Source: CAYVMP01 sp964452635
GTDB taxonomy: Bacteria > Patescibacteriota > Minisyncoccia > Phycocordibacterales > DATDWN01
Assembly (NCBI GenBank): GCA_964452635.1
Contig: CAYVMP010000007.1
Location: 1 to 35,345 of the forward strand
DNA length: 35,345 nt
Direction: 5' to 3'
This document shows positions 22,734-30,147 of the stretch, piece by piece; positions within the stretch are counted from its first letter, which is position 1, and every line of letters starts with the position of its first letter. Both the position numbers and the translations under genes were made by a program. A model generated the notes under the pieces. That model saw nothing but the letters and a program-made list of their open reading frames with translations. It was not told where the DNA came from and searched no databases.

Positions 22734-23771
22734 ATGACCAGCAAAGCAATAATAACATTCAAACCAAAACAGGTGACAAAGCACCTGCTTTCTGTACTTG
22801 GTACCCGAGCTCAAGACGTTCTCGTTGGACGATTTGGTCTTGGTACTGATACAAAACGCCAGACGCTCGAAGCGATAGGCAAAAAATACAAAATTACTCG
22901 CGAACGTGTTCGACAGATAGAAAACTACTCGATTATTAATATTCGAAAGTCAAAGGAATATGCGAAGGATAAACCTGTATTCGATGAGATAAAAACCATC
23001 ATGACAAACCTTGGTGTTGTTGTATCCGAAACAGAACTCCTCGAACACTTCTCAAAGGACAAATCAATTCAAAACCACATCCATTTTCTCCTTGTTATTG
23101 GTGAAGATTTCACTAAGGAAAAAGAAGATTCAGAGTTTAATCACCGATGGCATGTTGATAAGGATACATCAAAGAAAATTGATGAGTCTCTTCGTCACCT
23201 CTACAGTACTCTTTCGGATGAGGAAATACTTTTCGAAGGTGATATGGTCAAACGATTTCTCGAACATGTGAAAGATGTTTCTGATAAATACAAAAATGAA
23301 GAAATAGCTAAGCGATGGTTGGCTCTCTCAAAACTCATCAATAAAAATCCACTTGGTGAATGGGGTAAGTCTGCATCATCAAACATTCATGCAAAGGGCA
23401 TGCGAGACTACGCCTTTCTCGTTATTCGCCGACACGGTTCACCGATTCACTTCCGAGAAGTTGCAAAGCTCATCACTGAACTATTTAAGAAAAAAGCTCA
23501 TGTAGCGACTACACACAATGAGCTCATCAAAGACTCTCGATTTGTACTCGTCGGACGTGGTCTCTATGCACTCAAGGAGTGGGGATACATGTCAGGTGTT
23601 GTAAAGGATGTGATCAGAGGGGTTATTGAAAAGAACGGTCCGATGACTAAAGACAAGATTGTAGAGAAGGTTCTCAAGGAGAGATACGTCAAAGAGAACA
23701 CAATCATGGTCAATCTCCAAAATCCAAAATTGTTTAAACGAATGAAAGACGGACGATACGCTATTGCATAA
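22734..23771 (+). CDS. Sigma-70 region 4-like / HARE-HTH fusion regulator
   Basis: The N-terminal 60 residues contain a sigma-70 region 4 helix-turn-helix: RFGLGTDTKRQTLEAIGKKY, then KITRERVRQIE, the standard -35-recognition helix pair. The region near residues 222-285 (RDYAFLVIRRHGSPIHFREV, then ITELFKKKAHVATTHNELI, FVLVGRGLYALKEWGY) is a HARE-HTH domain as in the delta subunit of RNA polymerase. A second winged-helix-like unit closes the protein (GPMTKDKIVEKVL). No region 2 is present, so it is not a complete sigma factor. It probably contacts RNA polymerase or promoter DNA. The start at 22734 is preferred over TTG/ATG options upstream. Confidence 0.8.
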   Translation: MTSKAIITFKPKQVTKHLLSVLGTRAQDVLVGRFGLGTDTKRQTLEAIGKKYKITRERVRQIENYSIINIRKSKEYAKDKPVFDEIKTIMTNLGVVVSETELLEHFSKDKSIQNHIHFLLVIGEDFTKEKEDSEFNHRWHVDKDTSKKIDESLRHLYSTLSDEEILFEGDMVKRFLEHVKDVSDKYKNEEIAKRWLALSKLINKNPLGEWGKSASSNIHAKGMRDYAFLVIRRHGSPIHFREVAKLITELFKKKAHVATTHNELIKDSRFVLVGRGLYALKEWGYMSGVVKDVIRGVIEKNGPMTKDKIVEKVLKERYVKENTIMVNLQNPKLFKRMKDGRYAIA

Positions 23772-23783
23772 TCAATAAAAAAA

Positions 23784-23813
23784 CCATCCCGAACCTATCG
23801 GGATGGTTTTTTT
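23784..23813 (+). terminator. Strong terminator after the sigma4/HARE gene
   Basis: CCATCCCGA (23784-23792) pairs with TCGGGATGG (23798-23806), extended by A/T pairs, with seven T's. The left flank is A-rich, so it can work in both directions. Confidence 0.9.
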
Positions 23814-23826
23814 ATTGTGCATTCGA

Positions 23827-23832
23827 TATACT
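23827..23832 (+). promoter_or_regulatory. -10 box TATACT eight bases before the start at 23841
   Basis: GATATACT precedes the ATG at 23841 with an eight-base gap and no Shine-Dalgarno. It supports 23841 rather than an upstream ATG-like start at 23817. Confidence 0.5.
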
Positions 23833-23840
23833 TAATACAT

Positions 23841-25091
23841 ATGTTTGATTCGCTCATACAGATGTATCGTGATTTACACATTGGACTTGTGTTTTCATTT
23901 CTCTACAATACGGCATTTATTTGGATACCTGCGATACTTGTCATCGTTCTGTGGAATGTGTGGTTGACGTACAGACGCACGTTATTTTTCGCTAAACAGA
24001 AATATGTGTTACTTGAAATTAAACTACCAAAGGAGATTTTCAAATCACCACTCTCGATGGAACTTTTCTTTAATAGTTTGTACCAAACTGGAGGAGAGGG
24101 GACGTGGTACGACGTGTACTGGAGTGGGCAGACACGCCCATGGTTTTCTCTCGAGCTTGTGTCGATTGATGGTGGTATACATTTTTTTATATGGACTCGA
24201 AAGGGGATGCGAAATGTCATCGAATCAACACTGTATTCCCAATTCCCAGGAATCGAGATATACGAGTCGGCTGACTATACACTTCCGGTTACATTTGATC
24301 CTACAAAAATAGGTATGTGGGCGAGTGAATTTGAACTCACTAAGCCTGATCCACTTCCAATCAAAACGTATGTTGACTATGGTATGGACAAGGATCCAAA
24401 AGAAGAATATAAAATCGACCCAATGACGCCACTTATTGAATTTTTAGGATCACTTGGACGAGGTCATCAGGCGTGGATACAGATTATAATACGAGCACAC
24501 AAGGCCGAGGATAAGGATCCTGCTGGTTCAGGAAAGTTAGTCGATCTCAAATGGGCAAAGGCCGCCGAAGCAGAAGTGAAAAAAATACTAGATAAAACAA
24601 AAGGTGAAAAGGATGCGGAAGGCAAGGAAAAACCAGGTCGTAGAGAAACCGATATGGAAAAGGAAATAATAAAGGCTATTGAACGAAGTGTTGCCAAGAT
24701 TCCATTTGATGTTGGTATTCGCACGATACTCTTTGCACCAAAGGATATTTTTAGTCCAGATAACATTGCAGGTGTTGTGGGTGGGTTTCGAAACTATAAT
24801 TCAAATCATTTAAATGGGTTTAAGCCTGCACGGACTGCCGGTGGAAAATACAACTATTGGTGGCAGAAAGAATATTTTAATAAAAAGGATATAATTGAAG
24901 AAAAGGAAGATTTGCTCGATGCGTATAAGAAACGTGCATATTTCTACAACGAACATGCGCACCCATATTTCGTATTAAACACAGAAGAGCTTGCAACGAT
25001 TTATCATTTCCCTGGTGGTGTGTCTGCAACACCAACATTTACACGTATTGGTTCAAAGAAAGCAGAAGCTCCACCAAACCTACCTTTGTAA
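23841..25091 (+). CDS. Membrane-anchored paralogue of the ATPase N-terminal region
   Basis: The 416-residue protein has one long hydrophobic region (about residues 12-42) and then a soluble part. The soluble part resembles the N-terminal half of the ATPase at 12483: DPMTPLIEFLGSL compares with DPLNSVLNSFSKI, and ELATIYHFPGGVSATPTF with ELTTLIHFHTTLLAPTPQL, in the same order. A charged insert (DKTKGEKDAEGKEK) lies in the middle. It lacks a P-loop. It may be the membrane subunit of the same translocation machine. Similar split pairs are familiar from Patescibacteria, but the function is inferred. Confidence 0.7.
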   Translation: MFDSLIQMYRDLHIGLVFSFLYNTAFIWIPAILVIVLWNVWLTYRRTLFFAKQKYVLLEIKLPKEIFKSPLSMELFFNSLYQTGGEGTWYDVYWSGQTRPWFSLELVSIDGGIHFFIWTRKGMRNVIESTLYSQFPGIEIYESADYTLPVTFDPTKIGMWASEFELTKPDPLPIKTYVDYGMDKDPKEEYKIDPMTPLIEFLGSLGRGHQAWIQIIIRAHKAEDKDPAGSGKLVDLKWAKAAEAEVKKILDKTKGEKDAEGKEKPGRRETDMEKEIIKAIERSVAKIPFDVGIRTILFAPKDIFSPDNIAGVVGGFRNYNSNHLNGFKPARTAGGKYNYWWQKEYFNKKDIIEEKEDLLDAYKKRAYFYNEHAHPYFVLNTEELATIYHFPGGVSATPTFTRIGSKKAEAPPNLPL

Positions 25092-25112
25092 ATGGGTATT
25101 TCCTATATATAG

Positions 25113-26069
25113 ATGAACATCAAAAAATACAAAACTGAACTCTATTTTCTCGGCACGTACGTCATCCTATGTATGTATGTTTTTATGTCTACTCCGCCGA
25201 AAGAATTTCCAGTCAATTCAGTGTTCACAATCACACCCGGAAGTTCTCTGACACAAGTGACTCGTCAGTTGCATGATAAAAAAATTATTCGATCACAGGT
25301 TTTATTTCAGAGCGCGGTGATTGTGCTTGGAGGTGAAAAACGTGTAATCGCGGGAGATTATTTGTTCGATACACGTGATACCTCACCACATATTGCATAT
25401 CGGTTTTTACATGGTTTGTTTGAACTTAATCCTATTAAAATAACGATTCCTGAAGGATGGAATACATTTCAGATTGCTCGATATATTAAAAAACAAATAC
25501 CTACGTTTGATGTCGATGCATTTCTAAAAATAACAAAAGAAAAGAAATTAGAAGGATATCTGTTTCCAAATACATACTTTTTCTCACCGCATGTAACTCC
25601 AGAGGGTGTGGCACAGCAAATGTCGTCGATGTTTACCGCGTCTCTTCTCACAGTACCAGAAATCAACACATTCCGTGCATCAAAAAATGACATCATCACA
25701 ATGGCGTCACTTGTTGAAGCCGAAGCACAGACCACTGCAGACCGGCGGATTGTTGCTGGAATTCTGTGGAAACGGTTATCAGAGGGGATGCCACTCCAAG
25801 TCGACTCAACATTTATGTATATAAATGGCAAAAATACATACGAACTCACTGCAAGTGATTTGAAAATTAACTCACCCTACAATACATACATATATAGAGG
25901 ATTACCTCCGACTCCGATTAATAACCCGGGAATTGATTCGATTCGTGCTACCGTTACTCCTGTCGATACTGAAAATCTTTTTTTCTTTTCGAGTCGAGAC
26001 GGGACTATGTACTATGCAAAAACATACGAACAACACAAGAAAAATATCAGCCGATATGGTGGAAATTAA
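25113..26069 (+). CDS. mltG: Endolytic murein transglycosylase MltG
   Basis: MltG cleaves nascent glycan strands in the periplasm or at the outer face of the membrane and ends their elongation. The 318-residue protein has an N-terminal membrane segment (residues 10-25) and a LysM-like part. The YceG catalytic domain includes EGYLFPNTY (147-155), SLVEAEAQ with the catalytic glutamate at 202, LQVDSTFMY and SPYNTYIYRGLPPTPINNPG. Length and order are normal. It follows the previous gene by 21 bases. Confidence 0.95.
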   Translation: MNIKKYKTELYFLGTYVILCMYVFMSTPPKEFPVNSVFTITPGSSLTQVTRQLHDKKIIRSQVLFQSAVIVLGGEKRVIAGDYLFDTRDTSPHIAYRFLHGLFELNPIKITIPEGWNTFQIARYIKKQIPTFDVDAFLKITKEKKLEGYLFPNTYFFSPHVTPEGVAQQMSSMFTASLLTVPEINTFRASKNDIITMASLVEAEAQTTADRRIVAGILWKRLSEGMPLQVDSTFMYINGKNTYELTASDLKINSPYNTYIYRGLPPTPINNPGIDSIRATVTPVDTENLFFFSSRDGTMYYAKTYEQHKKNISRYGGN

Positions 26070-26123
26070 GTAGACGAGATGTGTTCACATGCGATATACT
26101 TTAGTGGTAAAGGTCGATTAATA

Positions 26124-26129
26124 TATACT
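26124..26129 (+). promoter_or_regulatory. -10 box of the DUF378 gene
   Basis: ATATATACT lies 14 bases before the ATG at 26144. The intervening bases form most of a palindrome ATTTCATA/TATGAAAT that contains the start codon. Confidence 0.45.
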
Positions 26130-26143
26130 ATGAAATTTCATAT

Positions 26144-26374
26144 ATGAAATCACTACACATGATCGCTTTCATTCTTCTCGTAGTGGGAGGATTGAACTGG
26201 CTTTTGGTTGGAATTTTTATGTGGGACGTAGGTTCATTGTTTGGAGGTCAGGCAGAAACGATTCCACGCATCATCTACATTCTCGTTGGTCTCTCAGCTA
26301 TTTATGAAGTATTGACTCACAAGTCAAACTGCAATAATTGCTCAGTTAAGAGTGGAATGGGAACAACAATGTAA
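26144..26374 (+). CDS. DUF378 small membrane protein
   Basis: The 76-residue protein has two membrane helices (about residues 5-28 and 42-60). It matches DUF378 (IAFILLVVGGLNWLLVGIF, then IPRIIYILVGLSAIYEV). The C-terminal tail has a CxxC (NCNNCS). DUF378 proteins are widespread, small and of unknown function. It lies between mltG and msrA with its own promoter and a very strong terminator. Confidence 0.88.
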   Translation: MKSLHMIAFILLVVGGLNWLLVGIFMWDVGSLFGGQAETIPRIIYILVGLSAIYEVLTHKSNCNNCSVKSGMGTTM

Positions 26375-26390
26375 TACGTGTTGTTTTTTA

Positions 26391-26440
26391 TATCACAAAA
26401 GAAAAACACTACACATACGTAGTGTTTTTCTTTTGTGATA
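26391..26440. terminator. 22-base perfect inverted repeat: terminator overlapping the msrA promoter
   Basis: The arms 26391-26412 and 26419-26440 are perfectly complementary around ACATAC and end in T runs on both strands. The right arm runs into the msrA -10 box TATACT (26439-26444), so the terminator of DUF378 and the msrA promoter share bases. Confidence 0.85.
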
Positions 26441-26444
26441 TACT
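26439..26444 (+). promoter_or_regulatory. -10 box of msrA
   Basis: TGATATACT ends seven bases before the ATG at 26452, predicting a leaderless or one-base-leader mRNA. Confidence 0.55.
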
Positions 26445-26451
26445 TGTGTGC

Positions 26452-27006
26452 ATGGAACATACCACAAAAACAGAAGTTGCTATTTTAGGAGGAGGATGTT
26501 TTTGGTGCACAGAAGCTGTCTTTAAAATGCTTAGAGGTGTCATCTCTATTGAACCGGGATATGCAGGTGGGACAACAACACATCCAACGTATGACACTGT
26601 TTCCTCTGGAACGACAGGACATGCGGAAGTAATCAGTATCACCTATGATCCCACACTCATTCATTTTAGAGATTTACTTACCGTTTTCTTCGCGTCACAT
26701 GACCCAACTACTGTAAATCGCCAAGGAGCAGACGTTGGGACACAGTACAGATCAATCATTCTCTATACATCTGAACATCAAAAAAAGGAAGCATATGATT
26801 TTATTGCAGAGCTCAATGCGTCTAGTAGGGAAGGATCATCGATTGTTACTGAAATCGTTCCACTTGCAGAGTTCTATCCTGCCGAAAATTATCACAAGGA
26901 CTACTATGCGTTACATCCAGAGAATCAATATTGTGAGATAGTTATTAATCCAAAATTACAGAAAGTTCAAAAACAATTTGCAGAATTACTAAAGAAAAAT
27001 ACATAA
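26452..27006 (+). CDS. msrA: Peptide methionine sulfoxide reductase MsrA
   Basis: MsrA reduces methionine-S-sulfoxide in proteins and free methionine. The 184-residue protein has the catalytic motif GGGCFWCTEA with Cys16, and GYAGGTTTHPTYDTVSSGTTGHAE with the substrate-binding residues. The blocks FASHDPTTVNRQGADVGTQYRS and FYPAENYHKDYY follow. The start at 26452 gives the normal N-terminus and follows the -10 box. It is followed four bases after its stop by msrB, so the two are an operon. Confidence 0.96.
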   Translation: MEHTTKTEVAILGGGCFWCTEAVFKMLRGVISIEPGYAGGTTTHPTYDTVSSGTTGHAEVISITYDPTLIHFRDLLTVFFASHDPTTVNRQGADVGTQYRSIILYTSEHQKKEAYDFIAELNASSREGSSIVTEIVPLAEFYPAENYHKDYYALHPENQYCEIVINPKLQKVQKQFAELLKKNT

Positions 27007-27010
27007 ATAT

Positions 27011-27406
27011 ATGAATGATCACAGTATACCAACAGAAGAAGAAATCAAATCAAAACTAACTCCTGAGGAATATCGTGTATTGCGTGAACGGGGAACAGAA
27101 GTACCTTTTTCGGGGAAATTACTCCACGATGATCGGAGTGGTATGTATACATGTAAAGTCTGTGGACAGGGACTGTTTATGTCTGATGCAAAGTTTGATT
27201 CGGGTACTGGGTGGCCGAGTTTTGATCAAGCAATCTCTGGGAGTGTTATCGAAAAGGATGATACTGAACTCGGTATGCATCGAACAGAAATTCTCTGCTC
27301 TCGGTGTCACTCTCACCTCGGACACGTGTTTCTAGATGGCCCAACCGAAACTCATAAACGATATTGTCTTAATTCAGTTTGTTTGGATTTAGAACCAGAG
27401 AAATAA
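27011..27406 (+). CDS. msrB: Peptide methionine sulfoxide reductase MsrB
   Basis: MsrB reduces the R isomer of methionine sulfoxide and so complements MsrA. The 131-residue protein has two zinc CxxC pairs (C48/C51 in CKVC and C96/C99 in CSRC). The block FDSGTGWPSF, the conserved GHVFLDGPTETHKRYCLNS and the catalytic Cys119 are present. It is cotranscribed with msrA. MsrB of this type needs thioredoxin or a resolving cysteine; Cys124 (NSVC) is a possible resolving residue. Confidence 0.96.
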   Translation: MNDHSIPTEEEIKSKLTPEEYRVLRERGTEVPFSGKLLHDDRSGMYTCKVCGQGLFMSDAKFDSGTGWPSFDQAISGSVIEKDDTELGMHRTEILCSRCHSHLGHVFLDGPTETHKRYCLNSVCLDLEPEK

Positions 27407-27415
27407 AATTATTCT

Positions 27416-28543
27416 ATGAAGAAAATTCTGAGTATATTTATCACACTTTCCTCTTTCCTCTTTCTCTATGGCGGTATAGCCATTGTATACTATGCTCTCT
27501 CAATTATTTTCCCTTCAGAGCAAAATCATTTCTTGGATATTGTTCGTGTGGTTATGTTTCTGTTTACCTTCCTATTTATCTTCTCGATTATCATAAGTGG
27601 ACGGTTTTATAATTCATTTACACGGGTTGTATACCTTCTGTCTTCTGTATGGATGGGATTCTTTTTTTATCTTTTTATTGCTGTGTCCGTCTACAGCATT
27701 ATTCGATTTCTCGGAAGTTTGGTTTATCCAGACTTTACATTCTATTACGGAGGAATTGGCCTTGTATGTGGTGCTATTTGTGTCACTCTGTACGGTCTAT
27801 TTCATGCAGAGGATATTAAAACCACTCGAATACAGATCTCTCTTCCTCGTCTTCATGATGCGTGGAAAAGTCGAGTGGCGGTCTTTGTAAGTGATATTCA
27901 CATAGGACAGATTCACAGTACACCCTTTACTGAAAGAATCAGAGATGAAATACGTAAGCACACTCCTGACATCGTATTTCTTGGTGGTGATGTATATGAC
28001 GGCACAGCGACTAGTATACACGAACCACTTACTCCTTTGGTTGAAATAAATCCACCACTTGGTATTCATTTTGTAACTGGTAATCATGAACAGTTTACAT
28101 CGGACACAAAGTTCGAAGATGCGATACGCAATGCTGGTATTAATGTCCTCAATAATACATACATTGAAATAGACAACCTCCAGATTCTTGGTGTTGATTA
28201 TCGAACGTCTGTCCTCAGAGAAAATTTTAAACAGATTCTTGATGGTATGAATATAGATGCATCAAAACCTTCTATTCTCATCAAACATGTTCCTACACAT
28301 GTTGATGTGACCGCTCAGGCAGATATTTCATTTCAAATTTCGGGACACACACATCGTGCTCAAGTCTGGCCACTGTCGCATATTCCTAAAATAGTGTTTA
28401 AAGGGTTTGATTCTGGTTTACGAAAACTAAACAATACACATGTATTTACATCAAGTGGTGTGGGTACGTGGGGCCCACCACTTCGAGTTGGAACGCATGC
28501 GGAGATTGTGGTTATCACATTTGAAGAGAGAGATGAGACATGA
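27416..28543 (+). CDS. Membrane-bound metallophosphoesterase (YkuE/YaeI-like)
   Basis: The 375-residue protein has four or more hydrophobic segments in its first 130 residues. A calcineurin-like phosphoesterase domain follows with all metal motifs: SDIHIG, GGDVYDG, GNHEQF, an LIKHVP region and SGHTHRAQVWP. YaeI/YkuE-type enzymes act on membrane lipids or lipid-linked phosphates; the substrate here is unknown. It starts nine bases after msrB and could be in the same operon. Confidence 0.9.
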   Translation: MKKILSIFITLSSFLFLYGGIAIVYYALSIIFPSEQNHFLDIVRVVMFLFTFLFIFSIIISGRFYNSFTRVVYLLSSVWMGFFFYLFIAVSVYSIIRFLGSLVYPDFTFYYGGIGLVCGAICVTLYGLFHAEDIKTTRIQISLPRLHDAWKSRVAVFVSDIHIGQIHSTPFTERIRDEIRKHTPDIVFLGGDVYDGTATSIHEPLTPLVEINPPLGIHFVTGNHEQFTSDTKFEDAIRNAGINVLNNTYIEIDNLQILGVDYRTSVLRENFKQILDGMNIDASKPSILIKHVPTHVDVTAQADISFQISGHTHRAQVWPLSHIPKIVFKGFDSGLRKLNNTHVFTSSGVGTWGPPLRVGTHAEIVVITFEERDET

Positions 28544-28586
28544 TACAATTCAGCAGTTATTTTAATTTATTCATATTACAACTATT

Positions 28587-29942
28587 ATGGCTACGAAAAA
28601 AACAACTGCGACAAAAGGGATGATGGGTCACAAGAAAGCACCACAAGCATCTGTATCGGGTTTTAAGATTAGTAAAATCATTGGACGAGAAATTCTAGAT
28701 TCGCGTGGTAATCCAACTGTTGAGGTAGATGTTCTCCTTGCAGATGGGTCACTCGGACGTGCTGGTGTACCCTCTGGTGCATCGACAGGTAGTCATGAGG
28801 CAGTTGAGCTTCGTGATGGTGACAAAAAAAGATACGGTGGAAAGGGTGTACAGAAAGCGGTGTCACATGTAAATGAATCACTACAGAAAATGCTTAAAGG
28901 TAAAGTATGGAATCAGTCAACACTTGATCGAGCGATGATTGCACTCGACGGTACTGAAAATAAGGGTAAGTTTGGTGCCAATGCAATTCTCGGAATTTCA
29001 CTTGCATTTGCAAAGGCCGTCGCTCTCTCTCAGAAAAAACCACTTTGGAAATACTTTAAAGATATTTCAAAAACAAAAGAAGTTTATCTTCCTGTGCCGA
29101 TGATGAATATTTTAAATGGTGGTAAACACGCTGAAAATTCAACAGATCTTCAGGAGTTTATGATTATGCCAACAGGTGCAAAATCATTTGCACAGGCACT
29201 CCAGTGGGGAACTGAAGTTTTTCATGAGCTTAAGAAGATTTTGAAAGCTCGAAAATTAAATACATCAGTTGGTGATGAGGGTGGATATGCACCATCACTC
29301 CCATCAAATGAATCTGCAATCGAGATTATTCTCGAAGCAATTAAAAATGCAGGATATGTTCCGGGTAAAGATATTAGTATTGCGATTGATGGAGCAGCAA
29401 GTGAAATATATAGAGATGGTAAGTATCATTTAGAGACTGAAGGGAAGGTTCTTTCGAGTGAGGAAATGGTGGCGTTTTACTCTGAATGGGTCAAAAAGTT
29501 TCCAATCGTCTCTATTGAGGATGGATTGGCTGAGGATGACTGGGCTGGGTATGCAAACATGACCAAGCAACTTGGCAAGAAAGTTCAGATTGTTGGAGAT
29601 GATTTGTTTGTTACAAATATTGCACGACTTAAACGAGGTATCGAAGAGAAATCAGGAAACTCAATTCTCATTAAACTCAATCAAATCGGCACTGTCACAG
29701 AAACTATCGAAGCTATACACATGGCACACGAAGCTGGATTCACTGCTGTTGTATCACACCGATCTGGAGAGACGGAGGACACAACAATCTCTGATTTCGT
29801 AGTTGGTTTGGGTACTGGACAGATTAAAACTGGATCACTCTGCCGAAGTGAGCGCACTGCAAAGTACAACCAACTTCTTCGAATTGAGGAGTCACTTGGA
29901 TCAAAGGCAGTGTTTCTAGGCAAGAAAGTGTTTAATAAGTAA
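28587..29942 (+). CDS. eno: Enolase (2-phosphoglycerate dehydratase)
   Basis: Enolase converts 2-phosphoglycerate to phosphoenolpyruvate. Conserved blocks are REILDSRGNPTVEVDV, GVPSGASTGSHEAVELRD, SVGDEGGYAP, SIEDGLAEDDW, the signature ILIKLNQIGTVTETIEA and SHRSGETEDTTISD with KTGSLCRSER. The 451-residue product has an unusual lysine-, threonine- and alanine-rich N-terminal extension of about 25 residues (MATKKTTATKGMMGHKKAP). Internal methionines at 12 and 13 do not remove it completely. It is followed by gpmI, the preceding step of glycolysis. Confidence 0.97.
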   Translation: MATKKTTATKGMMGHKKAPQASVSGFKISKIIGREILDSRGNPTVEVDVLLADGSLGRAGVPSGASTGSHEAVELRDGDKKRYGGKGVQKAVSHVNESLQKMLKGKVWNQSTLDRAMIALDGTENKGKFGANAILGISLAFAKAVALSQKKPLWKYFKDISKTKEVYLPVPMMNILNGGKHAENSTDLQEFMIMPTGAKSFAQALQWGTEVFHELKKILKARKLNTSVGDEGGYAPSLPSNESAIEIILEAIKNAGYVPGKDISIAIDGAASEIYRDGKYHLETEGKVLSSEEMVAFYSEWVKKFPIVSIEDGLAEDDWAGYANMTKQLGKKVQIVGDDLFVTNIARLKRGIEEKSGNSILIKLNQIGTVTETIEAIHMAHEAGFTAVVSHRSGETEDTTISDFVVGLGTGQIKTGSLCRSERTAKYNQLLRIEESLGSKAVFLGKKVFNK

Positions 29943-30147
29943 AACATAAAACTCGTCGAGCCAATACATTTCTGGCACATCTAAGGGTACACTTATGCAC
30001 AATGTACTCATTGGGCACGCATGAAGACGTGAGCGTGAAGAAACCATCCAATGATTACATTGGATATAAGTGTTCGCTCCGCTCCCTTATCTAGTGACAG
30101 AAAGGTGTTGGAGAGAAAGAGTTTTATGTTTTAAGATATGTCATACA
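29943..30147. other. Gap of 205 bases between enolase and gpmI
   Basis: It holds two small hairpins, CACGC/GCGTG near 30018-30036 and ATCCAATG-ATTA-CATTGGAT at 30046-30065, and no convincing terminator, gene or known RNA. It probably carries the gpmI promoter, but I cannot place it with confidence. Confidence 0.4.

Noticed and set aside
26130..26147. Five-codon upstream frame (MKFHI) overlapping the DUF378 start
   Set aside because: Its ATG follows the -10 box directly and would lie upstream of the predicted transcription start.
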